A stretch of 64,000 bases of DNA from Strix aluco (lineage: Eukaryota > Chordata > Aves > Strigiformes > Strigidae). The stretch is from contig NC_133954.1 of assembly GCF_031877795.1 (NCBI RefSeq), positions 6,415,256 to 6,479,255 of the forward strand, given 5' to 3'. Shown piece after piece: positions 1 through 37,390 of this stretch. The position numbers and the translations under genes are program-made. Position 1 is the stretch's first letter; each line of letters starts with the position of its first letter. The notes under the pieces were generated by a model. It ran no database searches, had not been told where the DNA came from, and saw nothing but the letters and a program-made list of their open reading frames with translations.

Positions 1-67
1 AGTGGTGTCATGACTTCTGGACTTAAAAATATCAACTCTTATTTTCATCCTTTGTTTTCCTTTTTAG

Positions 68-27011
<26,944 letters not shown>

Positions 27012-27466
27012 GACAGAGTAATAGGCCAAAAACTGCTTGAGAAACCGGCAAAAAGACTTTCAGAAACAGCTTTGGAATAGAGGAATCTGGAAGGGTCTCA
27101 AGAAGCCTGTACCAGGTGCTTTTTTTCTCTTGCTTTTTTCCATCCATAGAGCATGACAACATCAACTCTCATCAAGAAAACCTTCGTCATCTAGGCCAAG
27201 CCATGTGGATAGGAGATGGCTTGAGGTTTATCCAGTAAATGACCACAAAAGGGTGGCTGCTCTGAGCAAGGAGGGGAAACTCAAGAAAATACAAAAAGAC
27301 ATGGTTCCATGTACTGTGAACTTCTGAACATGCAGCCTTGGGGAATCCAGGACGCCGTGTGTGCTTCATATGAAGAATGTGGACTTTGGAAAAAGACTGG
27401 GCTAGTCCAGTGTTGATATTTAAACATTGTTCTTTTTCTTTTAATAAAGTTTAGGTAACATCTCCT
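27012..27466 (+). other. TLK2: TLK2 3' untranslated region (probable)
   Basis: Non-coding sequence from the TGA stop to about 20 bases past the first AATAAA. No repeat is seen in it. Longer 3' ends that use later signals cannot be excluded. Confidence 0.7.
27443..27448 (+). terminator. TLK2: TLK2 poly(A) signal AATAAA
   Basis: A canonical AATAAA 432 bases after the TLK2 stop, followed by a T/G-containing stretch. It is the nearest canonical signal downstream of the coding end. Confidence 0.75.
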
Positions 27467-29999
27467 GAAAAGCTCGAAGCACCAAGGTTCAGCTGGGGAT
27501 GGTATATGACTCTTTGCCCTTTGGAGGGGAAAAAAGTTGATCCTGCCTGTTCATGGCACTAGAGTTAGTGTTTTACCCCTAATTAATTTCAGTTTTTTAA
27601 AAATAACAATTTTTTGGAAGAAAACAGTTTTCTGGTCTCAAAGTGAAACCCATATTAGCAGGTTCATGGCAGTGTCCATTCTGCGGATGGTGCAGCTTTT
27701 CTGCTCCCTTGGGGTGGCCTCTTAACGAATAATTCACCTTCTCAGGAGGGCGGTGAAGCCCAAAGGAGAACAGGCCTACGTAGATCTCCTGTGATCAGAG
27801 CGGATCACAGCTCAGACTGCCACAAGGTTTTCAGCTGCTGCTTCATAGCTCTCACAACGGTTGCACCTTTTTAATTTATTTGAAGTGCTGTTCTTTTTGA
27901 AAACACCCCCTGGCATGTTCACGACGTGCTCTCTGCTCTCGTGAGCGTGATACCTGTTGACCATTGAAAAGGCAGGCAGCGAACGGGGAAGAATCAGAGC
28001 ACAGCTCAGTTGATCCCGGGTGTGATCTGTGCTCGTGCAGTACTGTACATACCTTGTTCACGTTATAAAAATCTGAAGCTGAAGACTTGTCTGCTCTTCT
28101 CAGGTGACTTGGCAGCAAAGCTTCCTCTCTCCCTTAACACTTCTCTTTTAAAACTTGCTGACGTTCCTAACTTGTTCCTAACTTGCTGCCATCGCTGCAT
28201 CTGCCCTCAAATGAGAGGGAATGAGATAGTGTTCTTGAAGGGAGCAAACACCCTGATCATGCTCTTTGTCTCCCTTCTGTAATCTGCCTGGAGGGACCTT
28301 ACGCCTTCAGCTGGAGTCTGCCTGCTGTGAAACGCAAGCCTCTTGTCCCCACTCTGCCCCCTTGTCCCCCCACATCGAAGGAAAACTGAAAACACACACA
28401 AAAAGCACAGCACTTGAACATGTGGCAGCCAGGTTGGAGCGCTCCTAACATGTGGCAGGAGTTCAGAGCCAGAAATATTTAAAGATGCAGTGTTCAAGAG
28501 CAAGGTTTGTCTCGGGAGGGAGCCGAGCGGTGCACTACTGCAATTCAGGGTGGTGTTTAAAAAACAAGTTGCCCTGTGCGCACTTCCTAAGCCAATACCA
28601 GACCACTGTGGTGTGGACTGTCCTCTCCGTGGCACCTCCAGGATTGTACCCGCCGCGCCAGCAGCGCGGGGGCCCTTTGGGGTGCCCGGCACCCCAATGG
28701 CATTCTCGGGGCAAGCGATGTTCTCCGTCACGCACTTTCAGAGACAACTACCACTTGTCTGCCTTACTGTAAGCCATCGTCTGCAAATACGCTTAAACCT
28801 GATCAGGAACGTTAAGTTAACTGAAAAATGGAGGATTCTGTTGAAATTAAGCAATGGACCTGGAAAGTGGAGAACTCTGCTGCTTTGATTTTTATTACTA
28901 TTTTTGTAGTGACTCTTGGGCTTTTAATTGGATGTATTCACATGCAGCTGTATTAAGGTGGTCTCTAAACTGCAGTGTTCTAAACAAAGAAAAGAAATAC
29001 TGCATCTTTAAATCCTCAGCCATAATTTCTTAGCTCTTGCTATCCTTGCTGCTCTATTCCAGAAGTTAACTGTTTAGCAAGCAGCGCTTCACCATGTCCC
29101 TTCAGCCTCTTGTCAGGCAAAATCAGGGTTGATGCTTCATCCCGTTTGCTGAAGCTGATGATTTGGTGTCTGTCCACATCAGGGAGAATTCTAAAAGGGT
29201 TTTTTCTATCCCGGCCCCGTTGTTTCTTGGACATACAGTGTGTGCTATCTCTGTGGGTGTGATTAGTTTTGTGTCAGATGCATTTATTCCTGCTGTGCGA
29301 CACCCATCCAGGGGCCTGGGGACAGCGTTGGCCTTTCCCGGGGCTGACAGCAGTGAAGAACCCTGGTAGAATTCTGGCTGTGACCCCTTCCTTGTTAATA
29401 TGGGTTTCACTTCCAATAACAGACCCTATTGCCACACTGTTCATTTACTTAAAGAAAGTGTATGAAGAATTTGTAACTTAAAACCAGGCCAGACTGTTTT
29501 GGCTCTACCCAACAGATGAGACATGGATATTAAAATAAGTTTTAAGAAACTGATTTGCTTGGCTCTTACTGGTTTGCTCTTCATAGCGTTGGCACAAGCT
29601 CTCTTACAGTGGCTGCGCGGAGGTGACACAGGACAAGATGAGGAAGGATAGAGGAAGGCTGCATTCAACAGCTCAGAGCAGTGAGATCCCTGCGTCAGAG
29701 GGGGGAATCGCTGAAAATTACCAAGTCTTATTTAATTACCGGCATTGATGTTCTGGAGCATCGAGACAGACATCCAAGGTGGGTTTGTCCCTCGTTTCCA
29801 GTAGAGTAGCAACTGCCTTTAGAAGCTATGTATGTTCAGGGCATAAAACCCACCTTTTTTGTGTCTGTTGATGAAAATTTGTGTTGAACTCCCGTGCCCT
29901 GGCTGACTGCACCGAGAGGCGGTGGCCGCAACCCGCCGGCCCCTCCCCAGCCCACGGGCACCCGAGGCTCTGGTCGCAGTCACCCAGAATAACCATTCT
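27467..29999. other. Intergenic, proximal part
   Basis: No gene was recognised. The sequence is mixed in composition and becomes GC-richer from about 28.3 kb. The open frames on both strands at 28207-28888 overlap each other and lack domains. Confidence 0.7.
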
Positions 30000-32900
30000 G
30001 AGTAATGAGGAGAAACGCAGCTCCTTTAATTTTTTTATGGCTGTCTTGTCAGCTTTAAAAAAAACATACAATAGAAAATGAAAAGGACCTTGGCAGCTGA
30101 AGATGTCAAGTCTGCTTATATCTGGACTATTAACGAGAAGGTCAGTTCCTGTGCCCAGCACCTCTGCAGGCATCTCCCAGCCTCTGTGCGGGGCATCCCT
30201 GCGCCTCCCCCCTGCGAAGCGGGGCAGTACCTGCCCCCCAGAGCCTGGTTCCTGTGGGGGAAGAGTTGCTGGGGAGCAGGATTTTGCCGCCAACCTGACG
30301 TCACCCTCGCTGCACTTGAAGTTACAGTCAGCTTTCAGCTGAGCGCGAGTGAAACCGAACACCGAGAGCAGCTCAGCTCCCTCCCCGCTGCTGCAATTGA
30401 TTATTTTTTGGCACCCCGTGCCAGTTTGGATGATGCGACGCAGATTTGGGCAGGGGGAGACGGCGGCGGGGCTTTGGCGGCCAATGCCCCAGCGTCCTGT
30501 GGTGGTGGCCAGGCCTCGGGGCCAGATAGCCACCCCGCCTGCGTGGCGAGCCCGGGAGCGGGGACGGACGCGGGATCCCACGCTCAGCTTGATGCCAGCG
30601 GGAACGCGACTGACTGAGGGGCTGCCTCGCTGGATGCTTCGCCTCCTATGTTAGCGGTTAGGAGTCACGCTATGAAATGAGCTGCTTTCTGCCAAATGGG
30701 CCAGTCCCAGTTTATTTTGTGACCTGGCAAACCCTCGATGTGAGGTTTGCTACCGCTGCCAGTGTCTCCCTGGGGTTTGCTGCTGGAGGATGTTATTTTC
30801 CGGGTGCTATGCGAGCAGCTTTGACTTAAACCTCCCTACTCCCATCGCGGGGGGCAGAGGAGATTTGGAGCACGTGGAAGCAGGACCCAGCACAGACCTG
30901 ACCCCCACCCTGCACTGAGAAACCTTTTCTACCCACTGCCAATGAATCTGCACCCAGACCCTGAATTTCCACGGTCTCTGCTTCGCCCTCAGGAGCAGCC
31001 GGGTGCCCCACGGCCATCGCCCTGGGTGGGGGTGAGAGGCCAAGCAAACGCGGAGCCGCTCGGCCTCCCCTCGCCGCGTTCACACCCAGAAACAGGCGTC
31101 TTGGCCACAAGGACGCTATTGTCTGTGCCGGGCGGGGGAGCGGGAGCCGGGACTGGGGCTGAGACACGCTCTCATTTCATGCATTAACTGCACGGGGGCG
31201 CGAAGGCCGGGAAAAGCCGCTGGCGCGTGCTGTCTGGTGAGGAGCTGCTCCCGCTGCCAGCGCCACACGCTCCTCCGTGCTCGTCTTCATCTCAGCCCTG
31301 CATCTTGCCGTGGGACGGGTTGCTGCAGTCTCTCTTCTCCCCCCATCCTTTGGCTGCAGCTCGGTGTTTCTATTGCCCTGTTGCTCCTCGTTTCCAAACG
31401 CCTGCCGGCTGCTGGGTTGGTGCAGGGGAGGTTCAGTGCTTCGAGCTGATCTGGTAAAGCCTGAAACTAGAGGGCAGCCACCATCTGCCCCACCAGTGCG
31501 GGCAGGACCTCACCAGCCCCCAGGCAGCCCTGGCCGGGAGCTGCTCTCCTCTCCGCTGTTACTTGGGCTGCAGGGAGGGGGCAGAGGGGTGCAGTGGTCC
31601 AGCTGGAGCTAAAAAGGCACTGATGGAGTCGAAATGTGGGGGTGCTGTGGGGAGCAGCAGCATGAAGAGGGGGAGACTCTGCCTCGCGTGCAGGCCAGAT
31701 CTCCTATCCCCACTCCAGCAACCACGGGGAACGCAGGCAGTGGGTTTATGAGGTGCTTGGCTCTGGTTTGCGTTCACGGGAAGAAAAAAAGCAGAGCTTT
31801 GCTCAGCCCTGTCCTCTCTTGACCGAAGCCACCGGCTGCGCGGGAGCCATGAGCACACAGTGTCGGCAACCTCCTCGCTCTTGCCCTGGCTCAGCTCTGC
31901 GTCGAGATCAGGGCTCAAAACCTGCTTTGTTCAGCATTGGCTCATCCCAGCTCCTGCTAATCCTGAAAATCCACCCGATTGCACCCAAACCCAGGAGACC
32001 GGCTGGGATTGATGCCAAAACCCCTCCAGGCTAAAGGGACTGGTGAGGGACAGAGGTGGGAGGGGACATGCCCGTGGTTATGAGGTAAGACAGTGGCAGA
32101 GGTGGAAACAAAGCACCTGGGGCTGACTGTGTAGCCACTGGACCACACTGCTCCTGCTGGAAAGGGCTGCGGGACAGGGTGGGATCTCTGCTTCCCCATC
32201 CCATCCCTGCTTCCAGCAGGAGGAAGATGCCGTTCGGGATGTGCTGTCTTCCGCGGCTCTCCAGCTGCCTTCCCTCCCTGCTCTGCAACCCAGCTCTGCT
32301 AATTTGCTCTTGAGTCATGCAGAGAAAGTGTTTTTCTAAAAGGCGAATTTCTTGCAAATGGCTGGAATTCCTCCCTGCCCCTTTCCAGGAGCCCTGGGGA
32401 GGCTGGGGAGGAAGGAGAGGCAGCGGGCTCAGAGGGCAGCTCTGCTCCCCGGGCAGCCCCCAGCCTCATCTTGCCCCCGCGGCGGAAGGGCAGGGATCTC
32501 GGCGCTGGCCCTCCCAGGGCTGGAGCGCCCTGAAATTCCTCGTGGCAGCTTTGAATGAGCACATCTGGTTTTAATAAATTATTTGCAGCTTGAACTTGCC
32601 TGACTTTTGAGGGCTGCAGAAGAGAGAACAGCAAAGAGCTCAGAGAGCTGCAGCACAGGGCACCCACAAAGGGACCCCCCTTTGCAGTGCTGGGAGTCAG
32701 CAGAGTTGGGGAGGGGGTCGAGGGGTGTGTGGGGCTGACCAAGCCCCTGGAGGGACCCCAGCAGCTGGCAAAGCCCCATCTGCTCCTTGCAAGAGCCGTG
32801 GGGACAGTCGGTTTAGAGGCAGGGAAACGGCCCTTCTTTTTGGCCAGGATCCTTCTACCCCCAGCTGGGGGTTGAGCAAAGCTGGGGATGATCTTAAAAA

Positions 32901-34712
32901 TTGTGTTTCTGGACTGAGGTGAAGAGCAAGGGCAGCGAACTGCAGTGTGGGCAAGGGTGCCTCCCCGACACCCCCCTGCTCGGTGGACCCCCGGCCATCA
33001 GCACTGAGACCCCTCTCTGGGCGCTGAACCCATCAGAGCTTGGGAAAACCAAACCCTCAGCATCACCCAGTGCTGACCCCCGCACGCTGCCCCCAGGCTC
33101 GTCCTGGGAGAGAAGAGTGCAAATGCAAACTGGTGTCAAGCCCCACATCCCAAAGGCTGCCAACTGCCCCCCACTACCCACAGCGCTGAGCCTGGCAGCA
33201 GCTTCGGGGGGGAAACCCTCTCCATCGCTGGGACGGGGCTGTCCTGGCCATCCCCTGCCTGTCTCCGACGCAGGGAGAGCGACGTGGCCTTCCCCTGCTG
33301 CCGGCGCGGGGGAGAGAGGAGCCAGCAGACGCCAAGACGGCCTCTTCCCTAAGCAGTGACCTCAGCACAGCGGCGCCTGCCAGGTGGGTGTTGATCTTGG
33401 CCCGGCCAGTCCCGTTCGGGGGCCAGGATGAGGCCGGAGCGGCGCGGACGGAGGGCTGAGCTCGCGGCGGAGCCTGGCAGGTGCTGCCCGTCCCCGGCTG
33501 CGTTTGCCACACCGAAGCGAAGCCGGTGGCACTGGCAGCCCCTTGGCAGCCGCTGCCCGCAGGCAGGGCTTTGCTCTCCAGCGCAGCTCTCCTGGAGCTC
33601 CCAGTCCTGCGGAGAACCATGGGATGGGGGAAACACCCTTGGAAGAGCACGATCCAGCAGGACATGCAGCTTCCCTGGTCGTATAACATGCCCCCATGTC
33701 CTCCCTGAGCTCTAAAATAGAAGCTTTGGACCTGCCAGTCCTCAGAGGTGGCTGATGGGTCGGTACAGATCCTTCCTTCCGAGCATCTGCCCTCAAGCCT
33801 GGTGCTACAGACTCTGCTCTCCTGGTCCACAGGTCCCCGCATCCCGTCCTCTAATACCTCTGGCACAAGCAAACACCAAACGTGCCCTGTCTCAGCCCCA
33901 AACTCAGTAACTCACACAGTGCCTTGCTGCCATTGAGCACCCCAGCTTCCAATCTCAGTTTTTCTTTCCCACCCCGAATGGCTGCAGCCCACGACTCACT
34001 GGTGACACTTATTTTCCAACCTGTGGGGAGTTGAGCATCCTGACTCACCCATTTTCTGCCAGTGCTCCTGACCAGGGCAGACCTCCAGCCAAACGGTGGG
34101 GATCCATCTTGGGAAATGTTTTCCAAATCCTTCTGCAGGGTGACTTTCACTCCAGCCAGTGCTGTTTCACCCTGTCCCATCACAGCCCCCCCACTGTGAC
34201 CCCTCCCCATATGGTAAGTTGCTTTGGCCAGAAAACAGCATTTATTTTTCCAGCTGGGGGACAGATACAGATGCTCCAACTGCGGGAATCAGCCACAGAC
34301 ACTGAATGTCCCAAGTGCTGGGTGAGCCCGTCGTTCCCATCCGTTGCCCGGTGCCAGGAGCTCTCCCGCGAGCGTGGCCGGCGGCGCAGTCGGCCGTTCC
34401 CCTGCACGCGGCTGCGTCCTCTCGTCTGGCAGCAACTCGTTAGGGCCAGAGAGGTCAGACAGCTTGGAAATGTCCCAGGGGAAGGGAAAAATGCATTTCC
34501 TCCCGATGCACTCCATGAGTAGCAACTCATCTGGTATTAAACCGGATTAGGGGGAGAGTAGGTGAGGAGCTGTTGGTCCACACTGGAAGAATTAATTATT
34601 AGGAAGTGCTAATTACCTTCTTATCACGGTGTAGCGGCCTCCAAGACATGGGATGAACCAGGCCAGGATGTGACGATGCTCCGTAGGATCTGAAGCCTCT
34701 CAGCTCTGCCGC

Positions 34713-34758
34713 GTCCCCTCCTCTGGATGGGATTCGTCCCCTCCTCTGGATGGGATTC
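34713..34758. repeat. 23-bp tandem duplication
   Basis: Two exact adjacent copies of a 23-bp unit beginning GTCCCCTCCTCTGGATGGG. Confidence 0.9.
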
Positions 34759-36466
34759 GTCTCCCGGGAAAGGGATGTCGGGTCTGTTGGGGATGGAGGG
34801 CAGGTTCCCCTCGTGGGACCTCGCAGCTCCGTCATGTCCAGCCGCTGGCTCCTCAGTCGGTGCCATCCCCCAGGAGCGGTCTCCAAAGTTTAGGGATGGG
34901 AGTGAGGATCCGGGCAATTCCCTCCTCCCCTCCGGGCTGTCGCGCTCGCTCCCCGTGGGCAGCCCCCGGCGCGCGTCCAGCCGTGGAGGGCGAGCGCGGC
35001 TGTTCTCCCAGCGCTGCCTCAATTAAAAAATAATCCCTGGCTTAAAGAAACCCAACAGCCTAGATGCTGATGTGCTTAATTGGGCCCCCCCCAGAGGGTT
35101 TGCATCCCCAAAGCCCGTCCTGGCACTGGTCTGCAGGTCCTTCCTGCCTTGCTGGGAAACAACACATTCATTTATTTTCACAAGAATGGCTAAACAACAC
35201 GTGGCTGGCTTACACACATCCCCGGTGTCACGCCGTCCCAGGGCCAGATCCTGCTCCCTGCTCGAGGGAGCGCTGCCATGGTCTTGGCCTGATGAAAAGC
35301 ATCATCTCGCCTGAATTTTGTATGGCAGAATCTGCGTGTCGAGGTCTGAGGTGCCTCCCCCTGCGCTGCCCAAATCCCTGGAGAGCTCGAGGAGAAGGAG
35401 AGGGCTCCCACATCCTCAGGGCTGCTCCCAGGAGAATGGCACGACGGGCATCACCCTTTCCACACCGGTGCAACCACATCTTTGCACCGTGCTGCGTTGC
35501 CACACCACGGGCAATGCCGAGACAGAAGTTGGACCCTTTCAGCTGTCGGGGAAAGGGTGAGTTTGCTGCTTTTCAGATGTGTCTGAGCACAACCCTCGAG
35601 TGCAGGGGGCACATAGTGGGCACCAGCCTGTGCCGGTCCCCCGGGGCTTCCCAGTAAAATCCTGAGCAAAAAAATCTCAATGTACCCAACCTGGGTCCCA
35701 CCACACTTCCAGATGTTCCCACTTCCCCACTCACAGCTGTCTTGATCACTCCAGAAATGGAGGAGAACCAGCTCTCCAGGGGCTGGGCAGGGCAGTGCCC
35801 AGCTGAGCGGTACCTGACTGCCCGATGGGGATTTTCTCCTCCCAGGTTTCAGGGATTTGGGGCTTTTATTTGGTTCAAACATTTGGTGCAATGTTGAATC
35901 TTTTCCAGGTGCCTCAGGGTGACCCGTTACTTCCAGCCAGACCTCCAGGAAGGTGTGAGCAGCTGTGCTGGTTTGGTGCTGATGGTTTTTAAGGTGTGAA
36001 TGGTGTTTAGCACCGAAGAAACCCCCTGAGCAGGAATCTGCGGCGCCCATGCGGCTCCTGTTGCAGCGGGCCTCCTCGCACAGAAACGCGCAGCCCGGCA
36101 GCTGTACCAAGCCAGAAAAATGCTGATTTCCAACATTTTCCACATATGCTGCCTTCTTTGGGTGGCTTTCAGGGGGCTGGATTGAAGGGATAAAACAAAA
36201 GTTTAAAATTTATTTAGAAGTGTTTAAAAGCCTTTTATATTCAGCTCTTGGATATGGGATGGATCTACACTGGACACTGTGGGATGATCTTTGCCCCACG
36301 CTCCTCAGCGGAGCACCGGGAAGCTGGAGCACCACACCAGCACCCCCACGGCTGGAGGGACGAGGCTGCTCCCCGAGCGGGGTGCGTGGAGGGTGCAATG
36401 AGCTGTGTCTGACCTCAGCATCCCCCATCCTCAGGTGGGACGGGAGCTGCCCCGCTCTGTGCCGTG

Positions 36467-36502
36467 GGGATGGATGGATGGATGGATGGATGGATGGATG
36501 GC
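36467..36502. repeat. (GGAT)n microsatellite
   Basis: Eight to nine GGAT units in a row, about 0.8 kb upstream of the MRC2 start codon. Confidence 0.92.
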
Positions 36503-37097
36503 GGAGGATCCCCCTGGGTTGGCTCAGCAATGCTGTACTTGGGGTGGAATAAACACCCCCCCAAGCACCCAGAGGTGCAACCAAAAATGCGTGGCAGCAG
36601 CCTCTGGCTCCTCTCGCCGCCGAGACGGGCTCCCAGGCCGAGGTCCTGGGCGGGGGCAGGCGCTTGCTTGTGGCACAGCGAGACCCGGCGTGGGGCTGGC
36701 GGCACCGGGGGCATCTCCCACGCACCCTCGGCCTCGCCCCGGGGGCACCGCGGTGCAGGGGGACGCTGCGCGGCCCCTGCGCGGGGGGGGAGCGAGCCCT
36801 CCCCGGGGTTTGCAGGGGTGCACTGGCCGGGCTGTGTTATCCCGCCAGCCTCCTGCTTCGCCCCCAAACCCCCCCAACGTCCCCCCCCCCACCCCGCACC
36901 GCCGAGCCCCGGTGCTGTCCCGCAGCAGCCCGGGGAGCCCCCCCGAGCCCGGGGCGCGGCCGCCCCCTCGGCGGAGCCCCCGGCCGGCCCCAGCCCCCGC
37001 CTCCCCGCTCCCCCCGCCGCGTTTTTGGGCTGGGCCCACCGGCGCGGGCAGCGCAGCTCCCGCTGACGCAGTGTCTGAGGCCGGCGCACACGCTTCG

Positions 37098-37299
37098 GTT
37101 TTGTTTTTTTTTTTTTTTAATTTTATTTTTTTAAAACTTTTTTTTTCTCCCCCCTTCTCCCCTCCCTCTCTCTTTTCGGTGTCCCTCCTCCTCCGCCGTC
37201 GTCTCCCTCCCTCCCTCCCCGCCCGCCCCTCCGCCGTCCCCCGGCCCCGGCGAGGGAGCAGCGCGGCGCGGAGCGGCGCGGAGCGGGGCAGCGCCGGGC
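37098..37299 (+). promoter_or_regulatory. MRC2: Probable core promoter / 5' UTR of MRC2
   Basis: A T-rich run (about 37103-37147) passes into a long C/T tract (to about 37230) and then a GC-rich leader up to the ATG. There is no good TATA box at a convincing distance. Pyrimidine-rich initiation is plausible, but the start site cannot be placed from sequence. Confidence 0.5.
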
Positions 37300-37390
37300 A
37301 TGGGGCGCAGCTCGGCGGGACCGCGGCCCCTCCGCGCCCCCCTCTGCTGCCTCCTCGGCCTCCAGCTGGTGCTCGGCGCTGCGCACCCAG
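37300..37390 (+). CDS. MRC2: MRC2 exon 1 (start codon, signal peptide)
   Basis: 91 nt from ATG to the donor GTGGGA. The start is chosen because the frame opens with a classic signal peptide ([20 protein letters not shown], then [10 protein letters not shown]), has G at -3 and +4, and its last base joins exon 2 in frame. Confidence 0.9.

Larger units (their letters stand above)
30000..36579. other. Intergenic, distal GC-rich part upstream of MRC2
   Basis: GC-rich sequence with CpG-dense blocks near 30130-30620, 33180-33570 and 34330-35010, a 23-bp tandem duplication, a GGAT microsatellite, and small AT-rich islets near 34590 and 36190. Long open frames on both strands reflect composition. An unannotated non-coding transcript is possible but has no direct support. 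Confidence 0.65.

Noticed and set aside
29826-30581. 251-residue frame on the minus strand, with an opposing 179-residue frame at 30078-30617
   Set aside because: They overlap on opposite strands in CpG-rich DNA and show no recognisable family. Kept only as a CpG-block finding.
33174-33872. 232-residue minus-strand frame
   Set aside because: Compositional frame in GC-rich intergenic DNA. Other frames in the same stretch are equally open.
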